Assembly: GCF_016587435.1 (NCBI RefSeq) | Contig: NZ_BNJJ01000002.1 | Span: 248,001 to 312,000, forward strand | Source of the DNA: Dictyobacter formicarum | GTDB taxonomy: Bacteria; Chloroflexota; Ktedonobacteria; Ktedonobacterales; Ktedonobacteraceae | Length of the DNA stretch: 64,000 bases | Direction of reading: 5' to 3' | Shown: piece by piece, positions 42,798 to 51,020 of the stretch | How positions within the stretch are numbered: position 1 is the stretch's first letter | Layout: each line of letters opens with the position of its first letter | Notes under the pieces: generated by a model | Databases searched by the model: none | Told to the model about the DNA's origin: nothing | Seen by the model: the letters and a program-made list of their open reading frames with translations, nothing else | Translations under genes and position numbers: made by a program

Positions 42798-44057
42798 TTA
42801 TTTACCGCTGCGACTACGAGTCTGAGCACGGCGGATTAAAGCATCAGAGGTAACCGCTAGAATCAATACCAGTCCTTCGACCATTTGCTGTACATCTGTT
42901 GTTTGGTTCAGCAGTGACAAGCCGTTATCCAGACATTGAACGATAAACATGCCCAGTACTACAGCCCAGATGGAACCACGACCTCCAAACAGGCTGACAC
43001 CACCGATAACGGCAGCCGCGATGATATCAAGCTGCAACATGGAGGGAATGGCGCTGGCTACCGCATTTTGCCTCGATGTGTCGACAATAGCGGCAACGGC
43101 TGCGATCGTTGAACACAGCACAAAGACCGCAATACGAATACCCACCACATTGATACCCGCACGACGCGAAGCCTCCGCATTGCCACCCACTGCATAGATA
43201 TGGCGACCAAATGAGGTCTTGGTTAAAATGAGCCATAACAGGAGAATAAGCCCGAAGAGGACACCCATCGAGTAAGGGACGCCCTGATAATTCTCAAGCA
43301 GGACTACTACAACTTCAACAATGGCAACTGCAACAACCGATTGAATGATGAGCCGCGTCAGCGACATTGTACGCAGACCAGCTTTTTTACGGTTAAAGTA
43401 GTCATAAACCAGGCTGGCAACGTACAACAAGACCGCCAGAGTAGGTAGTCCTATACCAAGGACATCTGTAAAGTAGCTGACAGGAGTGCCCGCCAGGGAG
43501 AGAATGAAGGGGTCACCGACGCTCTGAGTGGTCTGGGAGCCCAGAAGGAACAGCAAAAGGCCAGAGTACACGATAAAGAAGGCCAGAGTGACGATAAATG
43601 AAGGAATACGTAACACCGCTACGAAGATACCGTTGAGCAGGCCAGCAGCGGCGCCTATCAATAGGGCTACTATGATCGCGGGACCAGCCGACCAGCCATG
43701 GCGCTCGGTCAGAACTGCCATGACTACAGCACAGAGTGTGCCAACCGCAGCCACCGATAGGTCAATTTCGCCCAACAAGAGAACCAGCACGATACCTGAG
43801 CTATAAATACCTAGCGAGGCACTCTGCAAGAGAATATTGGTGAAGTTTTCACCTTGTAAAAAGATAGGGTTCAGAATCTGAAAGAAGGCGATGATCAAAA
43901 TTAAGGTTAAAAGAACCGGTAGAAAACCCAGGTCGTTCCTCAACATCTGGCCAAATGTCTGCCGGGGTTGATAACTGGGAACTTCTACAGTACTTGCCGC
44001 TACCTGCGTCTGTTCTGTGCTGGCATCTGCTCCATGTTTTTCTATAATATCACTCAT
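42798..44057 (-). CDS. Sugar ABC transporter permease (XylH/RbsC type)
   Basis: A membrane protein of 419 residues with about 10-12 spans. A 35-residue cytoplasmic N-terminus precedes the first span at about 40. The family block GGVSLFGGRGSIWAVVLG near 355 and the EIDLSVAAVGTL motif near 98 identify the BPD_transp_2 (ribose/xylose) group. It overlaps the ATPase stop by one base (TAATG). The order binding protein, ATPase, permease is that of CUT2 sugar importers. Confidence 0.9.
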   Translation of the reverse strand: MSDIIEKHGADASTEQTQVAASTVEVPSYQPRQTFGQMLRNDLGFLPVLLTLILIIAFFQILNPIFLQGENFTNILLQSASLGIYSSGIVLVLLLGEIDLSVAAVGTLCAVVMAVLTERHGWSAGPAIIVALLIGAAAGLLNGIFVAVLRIPSFIVTLAFFIVYSGLLLFLLGSQTTQSVGDPFILSLAGTPVSYFTDVLGIGLPTLAVLLYVASLVYDYFNRKKAGLRTMSLTRLIIQSVVAVAIVEVVVVLLENYQGVPYSMGVLFGLILLLWLILTKTSFGRHIYAVGGNAEASRRAGINVVGIRIAVFVLCSTIAAVAAIVDTSRQNAVASAIPSMLQLDIIAAAVIGGVSLFGGRGSIWAVVLGMFIVQCLDNGLSLLNQTTDVQQMVEGLVLILAVTSDALIRRAQTRSRSGK

Positions 44058-44890
44058 TACTCATTTCCTCCCACGGCACTGGCCTTTTCTCCATTTACAG
44101 CGCTATAATCCGCACCGGTCATGGCGGCTACAACCTGTCCAGATGTGGCGTTCTTGGCATCAAAGGTTGCGACGCGCTTACCTAAACGCATGACAATCAC
44201 ACGATCAGCAACCTCAAAGACGTCGACCATGTTGTGCGAAATCACAACGACAGCCAGGCCTTGATCCTTCAGGCGTTTGATAAGGTTGAGTACCTGGCGC
44301 GTCTGTGCAACGCCCAGGGCCGCCGTTGGTTCGTCTAGCATGACGACTTTTGCCTGGCGCAAAATAGTTTTGGCTACTGCAATGGACTGGCGTTGTCCGC
44401 CTGATAATGAGGCGACGAGCGCCCGCGCAGAGGGAATCTTTACATCCAGGGTTTTCAATACAGACAGAGCGCGCTTTTCCATTTCAGTGGAGTTGAGCGT
44501 TCTGTATGGTGTGCGAATCTCATGTCCTAGAAAAAGATTTGAGGTGACGTCCAGGTTGTCACAGAGGGCAAGATCCTGGTAGACAGTCTCTATACCAAGG
44601 CGGGTTGCTGCCTGAGGACTGTTGATGACGACGGGTTGCCCTTCAAAAAAACATTCACCTTCGTCTGCTGGTCCAACTCCTGAAATTGTTTTGACAAGGG
44701 TCGATTTTCCGGCTCCATTATCTCCCACAAGCGCGACTACTTCTCCTGCATATGCTTCAAAGTCTACACCGGATAGTGCTCTGACGGCGCCAAAGGTCTT
44801 TCCAATGCCAACCATGCGCAGTAGAGGCTCTGCTTGTCTGTTTGCTAATTTTTCGCTCTGGCTTTCTGGCAGTTGTTCATTCTCAGCCAT
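44057..44890 (-). CDS. Sugar ABC transporter ATP-binding protein (single domain, FrcA/XylG-like)
   Basis: A 277-residue ATPase. It has Walker A VGDNGAGKST (near 62), the signature LSGGQRQSIAVAKT (near 162), Walker B VVMLDEPTAALG (near 184) and the switch His in VVISHNM (near 216). Most CUT2 transporters have a double ATPase of about 500 residues. This one has a single domain and would act as a dimer, as in FrcA-type systems. The ATG at 44890 is set by GAGAGG; the frame upstream to 45046 would cross the intergenic hairpin and is rejected. Confidence 0.9.
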   Translation of the reverse strand: MAENEQLPESQSEKLANRQAEPLLRMVGIGKTFGAVRALSGVDFEAYAGEVVALVGDNGAGKSTLVKTISGVGPADEGECFFEGQPVVINSPQAATRLGIETVYQDLALCDNLDVTSNLFLGHEIRTPYRTLNSTEMEKRALSVLKTLDVKIPSARALVASLSGGQRQSIAVAKTILRQAKVVMLDEPTAALGVAQTRQVLNLIKRLKDQGLAVVVISHNMVDVFEVADRVIVMRLGKRVATFDAKNATSGQVVAAMTGADYSAVNGEKASAVGGNE

Positions 44891-45010
44891 ATAAACCTCT
44901 CTGTTGAATAAAAGAAAAGGGGACAATTTTTTTAGCAAGAAAAGATTACTGGCTACAGTATTGCTACCTCTACAAGGAAGCACGATCTTTTGGATTCTTG
45001 CTACAGGAAA

Positions 45011-45059
45011 TATATAAGCCCTGGTACACGTCTTTGAACACGGCACCAGGGCTTATATA
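45011..45059 (-). terminator. Intra-operon hairpin between binding-protein and ATPase genes
   Basis: Perfect 15-bp arms (45011-45025 and 45045-45059, containing AAGCCCTGGT and its complement) with a 19-base loop. It lies in the 295-base gap after the binding-protein stop. No T-run follows, so it may act as a 3'-end stabiliser or partial terminator, which would give more binding protein than membrane components. Confidence 0.65.
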
Positions 45060-45185
45060 GGTCCAAGATCTGTGTTCTGCAGTGTAAGGTGTAACAGATC
45101 ATATTTTTGCCCACCTCGCTTATTTTTTACACGCTTCTGAGCTAAATATAATCTGTCGCCACCCTGGTCAAACTACAGTCACTAT

Positions 45186-46340
45186 TTAGCAGACGCCACC
45201 AGCACCAGCTGGAACACCTTTACACACTTGATCTTTGGTGTAGAAGTTGTCTTTAATGATGGTGTCTTTGACGTTGGTGATGTCCACTGCGATAGGAGCT
45301 TCCAGAATGGAGGGAACTGACGCACCAGAGGTTGGCTCGGTAGATGTGTCGGTAGCAATGGTCTTGACATCATCACCTTTGCTGATAGCAGCTACAACCT
45401 TGGCAGCGTCCTGGGCCTCTTTGCTGTAAGGTTTGTAGACGGTCATCGCCTGCTCACCATTCAAGATGTTGGTGATGGCGACCTGGGCAGCATCCTGACC
45501 GGTTACCAACACTTTTTTATCCAGGTGGACCGTTTTGAGTGCGGCAATAACCGAATCGGCCATGTTGTCGTTAGCGACGTAAGCAATGGCTACCTTGTTT
45601 CCGGTACGGGAAAGGGCAGCTTGCATGTCTTTCTGAGCTACAGGACCAGTCCAGTCGGTGAACTGCTCGTAAACGTTTTTCAGGGTGTTATTCTGGAAGA
45701 GAGGATCCAGAGAAGTATGCAAGCCCTGTTTGAAGAGAATGGCGTTGTTGTCGGTCTGTGCACCATTGATGATCACGGTGTTGTTGGTACCATTATTCTT
45801 GACATACTGCTGGTAGTGCTTGGCAATGTAGTCGCCCTGCAACTTACCGACATCCTGGCCCTGGAAGGAGACATAGGCGGTAACATCTTTGTTGGCGATC
45901 AAGCGATCGTAAGAAACGACTGGAACGTGTTTCGCTTTTGCTTTGTCTACGATGGCTGATGCTACTTTGCTGTCAGCAGGAGCAACAACCAGAATACATG
46001 CCCCCTGCGTTAACATTGATTCTGCCTGTGTCTGCTGGGTTGCGGCACTTCCATTCGCATTGTTGTAAAGAATGTCGCTGTCGGTAATGGACAAGGAGCT
46101 CTTCAAAGCATTGATGAGCAGTGGCTTGTCCTGGTTGTCCCAACGGTATGAGGTGTTGGTCTCTGGGAAAGATACACCAATCTTTTTACAGCCTTTCCCG
46201 TCAGGCCCACTGTTTGCTGTGGGCGTCGAAGAACTTGTGTTACCGTTATTAGCGCTACCACAAGCTGATAATAGGAGAGTAAATAAGAGGATGCCTGCTA
46301 TGAGGCTCCATTTGCTGCGTTGACCCCTTGAGAGTTTCAT
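45186..46340 (-). CDS. Sugar-binding lipoprotein of ABC transporter (XylF-like)
   Basis: A 384-residue periplasmic-binding-protein-like lipoprotein. The signal ends with the lipobox LLLSAC (Cys near 27) and a Ser/Asn/Thr-rich linker. The mature domain has KIGVSFPETNTSYRWDNQD split over the first strand, LVVAPADSKVASAIV near 130, VPVVSYDRLI near 150 and VLVTGQDAAQVA near 285, all typical of xylose-type binding proteins. The start at 46340 (AAAGG seven bases upstream) is preferred to 46367. D-xylose is the family guess; rhamnose or another sugar is possible given the rhamnose genes further on. Confidence 0.9.
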   Translation of the reverse strand: MKLSRGQRSKWSLIAGILLFTLLLSACGSANNGNTSSSTPTANSGPDGKGCKKIGVSFPETNTSYRWDNQDKPLLINALKSSLSITDSDILYNNANGSAATQQTQAESMLTQGACILVVAPADSKVASAIVDKAKAKHVPVVSYDRLIANKDVTAYVSFQGQDVGKLQGDYIAKHYQQYVKNNGTNNTVIINGAQTDNNAILFKQGLHTSLDPLFQNNTLKNVYEQFTDWTGPVAQKDMQAALSRTGNKVAIAYVANDNMADSVIAALKTVHLDKKVLVTGQDAAQVAITNILNGEQAMTVYKPYSKEAQDAAKVVAAISKGDDVKTIATDTSTEPTSGASVPSILEAPIAVDITNVKDTIIKDNFYTKDQVCKGVPAGAGGVC

Positions 46341-47069
46341 CTTGAAACCTTTCTCCATAAAAATCACCCGTACTTTTTTTGTCTAAGAAGAGCACGTCTA
46401 ATGGTGAATTTCTAATGAACGCTTTCACAACTCCCTTGTAGGTCGTATTTCTATCAGTACAAGTATTAAGGAGCACAGCTAGCCTTTATTAAAGCCATGA
46501 TTTCGTATAAAAATATGGAGATTTTCGATACAGCTTCCAGAATATCGTACAGAAATTTACTTCACTGGTTAACACTATCATAAAGTACAATCAGTACTGC
46601 AAAAATTCTATTCTCGCATGTATCGAACGTTGCCTTCGGACGACAATGTCTTAGGGTCCATTACGCTGCACTGAATAGCTACTTCTATACGCGTTTCACA
46701 TGCCCTGTATCCATGAGTTACAAATACACACTCTATAAAAGCTTCTGTAACTCACTGGTAGCAGTGCCTTCTTCGTATAATCAGCATCACATATGTACAG
46801 CTATTCTGCGAAACTGGTCCTTAATATGTATAATGTAAATACGAACCGATTGAAGAAGTTACGAAAACACTACCAAAAAGCTACTTTGCTCCTGGTAATC
46901 CGGACAATATATCCCAACAGTGGAAATGTATCACAGCAAATAATAGTTTGTCAATAAACTGATCTTACGAATTGCGCTTCATTGCTAAAAAACGAAACCC
47001 ATCCATACAACAAAGGATGCATCGCAGTTATTTTGTTGCTATTAGCTCAACAATTTCTCGCAGCAATGG
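46341..47069. other. Intergenic region upstream of the sugar ABC operon
   Basis: No gene is seen in about 730 bases. The frames are short and AT-rich sequence prevails. At about 46416-46430 the minus strand reads TGTGAAAGCGTTCATT, a partly symmetric site resembling LacI/CcpA-type operators. I could not find a convincing -35/-10 pair. Confidence 0.45.
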
Positions 47070-49436
47070 TCATTTTTTATTTGCTTGCAAACGTTCAGCA
47101 ATTAATTGAGCAAGATGAAGGACACGCATCGATTGGCTAGTAGCGTCAATACCACCACGCAAATGCATTAAACAACCAGGATTATCAGCTATCAGGATGC
47201 TTGCTCCTGTGCTCTGAGCATTCTGAAGCTTATTCTTTAGCAGGCGACTGGCTACTTCTGGATGTTCAAGAGATGTTGATCCACCAAACCCACAACAAAC
47301 GTCAGAATTCGGCATTTCTTTTAATTCTAGTCCTGGTATACTCTGGATGGTACGACGCGCTTCTGGACGCAATCCCAGGCAGTTGCAGGATTGGCAGGAG
47401 TCATGGTATGTAACCATTTCTTTGTTCTGACTCTCCAGCAGGCGGGCAGCTAAAGTTCCACTTGGTAAGATGACTCGATCCATAAAACTGGTGAAATCTA
47501 TAATCTTCTCTGCCAGCCGCTGCGTTCGCTTTAACCACTCTTGATCCTTCATATCCTCGAATAAGCGAATGTAATCCTGAACGATGGTAACCACACAGCT
47601 GGTTGAAGCGCTCAAAATGTAATCCGCCTGCTTCTTTTGCAGTGCCTGTTCTAGCATGACAATGGTTTGCCTGGCCATTTCTACGCCATTGTTGCGATCT
47701 CCAGAATTGAGAGCTATCAGGCCACAACAACTCTGGTCGGTTGGAAATTCGACATGTATGCCAACCGCTTCTAATACTTTGATAACAGCTTCTCCCATTT
47801 CTGGATAGAGACGATCTGTCATGCAGCCTGCGAAGTAGCAAACGGTTAAATTTAAATCTTGCTCTTGTGGATTTTTGGTCACTGCTGGCTTCTTAATACG
47901 GTCTCTCAGTGGCTTGGTGGCAATTGCGGGCAAACTTCTCCAACTGGCCATTTCTGCCAGATTTTTGATGAGCGGCAACTTCTTTAATGGTCCAAATCGC
48001 TTTGCTCGTATGTATTTGCCTCCCCATGTGATGGGCAATTGACCAATACTGAGTAATCGCAATGTCAGGTCAAATAGCTTGGGTTTGGCCATGATGCTAA
48101 AGATAACTTTCTTGATCCAGGGCAGACCTTTGGCTTCGACAGTTCGATGGCGTACGTCCAGAATTAAGCTGGGTAGTGGAATCTCTACCGGACATACAGT
48201 TTCACAGGCATTGCAGCTAACACAGAGACTCTGGGGCCCGGATCCTGCTTCAATGCCGTGATGAAAAGGTGTGACGACTAGACCGATCGCTCCACTATAA
48301 ATATGTCCGAATGAGTGGCCTCCAACCTGCTGATACGGCGGACAGATGTTGGCGCAGGCTGCGCAACGGATACAGCGTAGTGCTTCTTTAAAACGGGGGT
48401 CTTCTCTCATTTGGCTGCGCCCATTATCAACCAGTACAATGTGCATCTCTTTTTCAGGCGTAGCAGGGCCGGTAATAAAGGTATTGTAGCTGGTAATATG
48501 TTGCCCGGTAGCACTTCTCGCCAGTAATCTCAGTTGCGTCATAGCTTCTGCATAGCTGCTAATCAGTTTGTCGTATCCTGCTAGTACTATATGTACCGGT
48601 GGCAGAGAAGTAACAAGCCGACCATTGCCTTCATTCGTCATCATCATGACGGTGCCACTTTCCGCAATCAGTGCGTTCGCACCACTGATACCTATTTTGG
48701 CTGTGAGGAATGATTTTCGGTGCTCGGATCGAATGACGGCAACCTGTTCAGCAACGTCTTCACGGGAGATTTCTCGGCCAGTGGCGGTCGAGAGAATTGT
48801 ACCGACTTGTTGGCGCGTTTTATGAATAATTGGTAAGACCATGTGTGAGGGGCGCTCGTGATTTAATTGTGCTACCCATTCTCCTAAATCGGTTTCAATT
48901 GGTTTGATTCCTTTTTCTTCTAAATAATGGTTCAGTTCTATCTCTTCGCTGACCATAGTTTTCGATTTGACAACTATATCTGCTTTATGGCGCAGGCATA
49001 CATTATAAATATAAGCGTTAGCTTCTGCTGCTGTGCTGGCTCTATAGACGATTGCTCCGGCGGCTTCAGCGTTCTTGATAAATTGAGCAATGAGCTCTGG
49101 CTGATGCTCGATCGCGTGGTCTTTGGCTTCGCGCAGAGTTTGACGTAGTTTTGTAAAGGAATAGTCTTCGCCGTAGTCAGACTCCTCTATTGCGAAGACA
49201 TCCTGCCGTGAGGCGCGCCACGAGGGAGCAAAGCGTTCAAGCGCTCGCTGCAAATTTTGATCCTCAAGTGATTCGTGCAGGCGCATTTCAAATGGTTGGT
49301 GTTCGTTGGTTGGGTTGGCTGTTTCTTCTGTGAGTATTTGCTGCAATGGAGTTGCGTGTGTTAATACTTCCTGGGCGGCACCAGTCTGACTTTTACGCAT
49401 TTTCTCATCTTGTGGTGTTGCATCCTGGGAACTCAT
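47070..49436 (-). CDS. Fused lactate-utilisation iron-sulfur protein (LutB-LutA type)
   Basis: About 788 residues. The N-terminal half is LutB-like, with a LUD domain (KSKTMVSEEIELNHYLEEKG near 155 read in part, GISGANALIAESGTV near 245). Two 4Fe-4S clusters follow (CIRCAACANICPPYQQ near 352, CVSCNACETVCPVE near 395). The C-terminal 260 residues are a LutA-like unit with two CCG domains (CYFAGCMTDRLYPE near 528, DQSCCGLIALNSGD near 568, CQSCNCLG near 690, DVCCGFGGSTSL near 725). In Bacillus LutA, LutB and LutC are separate proteins of L-lactate oxidation to pyruvate; here A and B are one chain. The start at 49436 is set by AAAGGTG. LutC lies 11 bases upstream. Confidence 0.9.
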   Translation of the reverse strand: MSSQDATPQDEKMRKSQTGAAQEVLTHATPLQQILTEETANPTNEHQPFEMRLHESLEDQNLQRALERFAPSWRASRQDVFAIEESDYGEDYSFTKLRQTLREAKDHAIEHQPELIAQFIKNAEAAGAIVYRASTAAEANAYIYNVCLRHKADIVVKSKTMVSEEIELNHYLEEKGIKPIETDLGEWVAQLNHERPSHMVLPIIHKTRQQVGTILSTATGREISREDVAEQVAVIRSEHRKSFLTAKIGISGANALIAESGTVMMMTNEGNGRLVTSLPPVHIVLAGYDKLISSYAEAMTQLRLLARSATGQHITSYNTFITGPATPEKEMHIVLVDNGRSQMREDPRFKEALRCIRCAACANICPPYQQVGGHSFGHIYSGAIGLVVTPFHHGIEAGSGPQSLCVSCNACETVCPVEIPLPSLILDVRHRTVEAKGLPWIKKVIFSIMAKPKLFDLTLRLLSIGQLPITWGGKYIRAKRFGPLKKLPLIKNLAEMASWRSLPAIATKPLRDRIKKPAVTKNPQEQDLNLTVCYFAGCMTDRLYPEMGEAVIKVLEAVGIHVEFPTDQSCCGLIALNSGDRNNGVEMARQTIVMLEQALQKKQADYILSASTSCVVTIVQDYIRLFEDMKDQEWLKRTQRLAEKIIDFTSFMDRVILPSGTLAARLLESQNKEMVTYHDSCQSCNCLGLRPEARRTIQSIPGLELKEMPNSDVCCGFGGSTSLEHPEVASRLLKNKLQNAQSTGASILIADNPGCLMHLRGGIDATSQSMRVLHLAQLIAERLQANKK

Positions 49437-49447
49437 ATGTTCACCTT

Positions 49448-50014
49448 TCAGTTTTCTATGAAAAGAACACAAACAGCTTTAGGCCCTTGCACACCAATTG
49501 TTAGTGTGCGTTCGATATCTGCGGTTCGACTTGGTCCGGTGACAAGCGAGATGTACCGTTTTTGCTCAGGTCCCGCTTTTGTGAGTTGCTGCAGACGTAC
49601 TCCAGCATCATCCAGCATGGGAAAAAGATCTTGCGCATGTATAAGCACAAAATGGGTGAGTGTTAGCATGCTGACAACCCTTGCTTCCAGCGTGTTTTCC
49701 GCTAGCATGATGGAACCAGTCTCAGCAATAGCAAGTTCTGCATTTGAGAGGCCTGCAGGCGCATCAGCTACCTCTGAAGGAGTTCGAGCCTTTCGAATGG
49801 TAAAACCATTTTCTTGTAATGGCGCTAGTATACCTTCCCATGGAAGCCTTTCTGTAAAATCAGGTGGGACAACTATCTGGCGCTCTTTTTCTTCAAAAGC
49901 TTTATGCGCTATAATGATATCAGCGGCTTGTGCAAGGTTTTCTAGCCAGTAACATTCTCCACCAACTGCAGTTAGTCTCTGCCGAAAATGGGTAAACAGT
50001 TCTGATTTTGTCAT
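49448..50014 (-). CDS. lutC: Lactate utilisation protein C (LUD domain)
   Basis: A 188-residue LUD-domain protein, the third component of the LutABC lactate oxidase. The blocks GISNA-like region AGLSNAELAIAETGSIMLA (near 103) and VVSMLTLTHFVLIHAQDLFP near 130 are typical, and the C-terminus carries SLVTGPSRTADIERTLTIGVQGP. The good ribosome binding site GGGAGGAGG stands directly before an in-frame-independent five-codon mini-ORF (50011-50025), whose TGA overlaps the lutC ATG. lutC translation may therefore depend on it. It is followed by the fused LutB-LutA gene and is divergent from the rhamnose regulator. Confidence 0.88.
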   Translation of the reverse strand: MTKSELFTHFRQRLTAVGGECYWLENLAQAADIIIAHKAFEEKERQIVVPPDFTERLPWEGILAPLQENGFTIRKARTPSEVADAPAGLSNAELAIAETGSIMLAENTLEARVVSMLTLTHFVLIHAQDLFPMLDDAGVRLQQLTKAGPEQKRYISLVTGPSRTADIERTLTIGVQGPKAVCVLFIEN

Positions 50015-50025
50015 GTGTCTTTCAT
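50011..50025 (-). CDS. Possible five-codon mini-ORF overlapping the lutC start
   Basis: On the minus strand GGGAGGAGGA is followed at once by ATG-AAA-GAC-ACA-TGA, whose stop overlaps the ATG of lutC (ATGA). The strong ribosome site is 11 bases too far from lutC but well placed for this mini-ORF. It would feed ribosomes into lutC by coupling. Confidence 0.35.
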   Translation of the reverse strand: MKDT

Positions 50026-50086
50026 TCCTCCTCCCTTTGTGGTCTTATACATAATAATAGCATCTGCAGTTACGAAAAAAGAAGTA

Positions 50087-50115
50087 TTGACAAATCCAAT
50101 AGAATATGTTACAAG
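50087..50115 (+). promoter_or_regulatory. Candidate promoter of the rhamnose gene cluster
   Basis: A perfect -35 TTGACA (50087-50092), 17 bases and TACAAG (50110-50115, four of six). It stands directly before the phased GAAA repeats and about 50 bases before the regulator start. Confidence 0.45.
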
Positions 50116-50120
50116 TAAAT

Positions 50121-50150
50121 GAAACATACCGAAACCATTTGAAAGCAGAG
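50121..50150 (+). promoter_or_regulatory. Helically phased GAAA direct repeats, probable DeoR-type operator
   Basis: GAAACATACC, GAAACCATTT and GAAAGCAGAG follow each other at an exact spacing of 10 bases, one helical turn. They lie at the presumed transcription start of the regulator gene. DeoR-family repressors often bind direct repeats of this sort, so autoregulation is likely. Confidence 0.5.
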
Positions 50151-50163
50151 AGAAAAGCAATAC

Positions 50164-50982
50164 ATGGATATAGAAAAGGAAAAGGCGTACGCACCTGCCA
50201 TGCTGACCGCTGGTTCGTCCCTTTTTACGAATGAAAGAAGACAGCAAATCGCGCATATTTTAGGTGAACAGCAACGTGTAACTGTTCCTGCTTTAAGCCA
50301 GCTTTTTGCTGTTTCTGAAGTGACAATTCGCAAGGATCTGGCCTGGCTTGAAGCTCACCACGTTGCGGTACGTACTCATGGAGGGGCCGTTCTGGCTACC
50401 AGCCATTCGCTGGAAATGGGCTTCGATACTCGCGAGAAGCTTCAGCACAATGAGAAGGAGCGTATTGGCGCCACCGCAGCTAGTTATGTGCTCGATGGTG
50501 AGACCATTGCGCTAGATGCCAGCACGACAGCCCTTGCTATGACCCAGTATTTAAAAGCGAAGCGAGAATTGACGGTCGTTACCAATGGCTTGCGCATCGG
50601 GATGGAACTTATCAATACTCCTGGTATCTCCGTTCTCATACCCGGTGGTATGCTACGTCATGAGTCGTTCTCGCTCATTGGAACCTGGGGAAAATCTGTT
50701 TTACAACAGGTTCATATCAGTAAGGCGTTTGTGGGCGCCCGTGGCTTTTCTCCCACTGAAGGTCTAACTGATGTAAATGGGGAAGAGGTTGAACTGAAAC
50801 GCGCTATTGTCGAGGCCGCGAAAGAGGTTATTGCTATTGTTGATCATAGCAAGTGGGGGCATCTGGCCTTTGCTACGTTTTGCCCTCTTGAACGGCTTAA
50901 GCTGATTATTACCGATGCGAAGGCTCCGACCGACATGGTTGAGCAAGTACGCAATCAGGGCATTGAGGTCTGGATTGCTTAG
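50164..50982 (+). CDS. DeoR-family transcriptional regulator of the rhamnose cluster
   Basis: A 272-residue repressor with an N-terminal winged helix-turn-helix (ERRQQIAHILGEQQRVTVPALSQLF region near 22-60, VSEVTIRKDLAWLE). The C-terminal sugar-phosphate-sensing domain of the DeoR type has DGETIALDASTTALAM (near 115), TNGLRIGMEL (near 140), the FVGARGFSP motif (near 184) and DHSKWG (near 225). The first ATG (50164) has a weak ribosome site; a start at 50203, just before the HTH, is possible. It is followed 38 bases later by the L-rhamnose isomerase gene, so a rhamnulose-phosphate-type effector is likely. Confidence 0.85.
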   Translation: MDIEKEKAYAPAMLTAGSSLFTNERRQQIAHILGEQQRVTVPALSQLFAVSEVTIRKDLAWLEAHHVAVRTHGGAVLATSHSLEMGFDTREKLQHNEKERIGATAASYVLDGETIALDASTTALAMTQYLKAKRELTVVTNGLRIGMELINTPGISVLIPGGMLRHESFSLIGTWGKSVLQQVHISKAFVGARGFSPTEGLTDVNGEEVELKRAIVEAAKEVIAIVDHSKWGHLAFATFCPLERLKLIITDAKAPTDMVEQVRNQGIEVWIA

Positions 50983-51020
50983 TGTCTGTTATCGCTAGTA
51001 CAGGGAAGGAGTAGCGGTCA

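Noticed and set aside
44891..45046. N-terminal extension of the ABC ATPase frame to 45046
   Set aside because: It would cover an intergenic hairpin. The ATG at 44890 has a good ribosome site and matches the usual start of the family.
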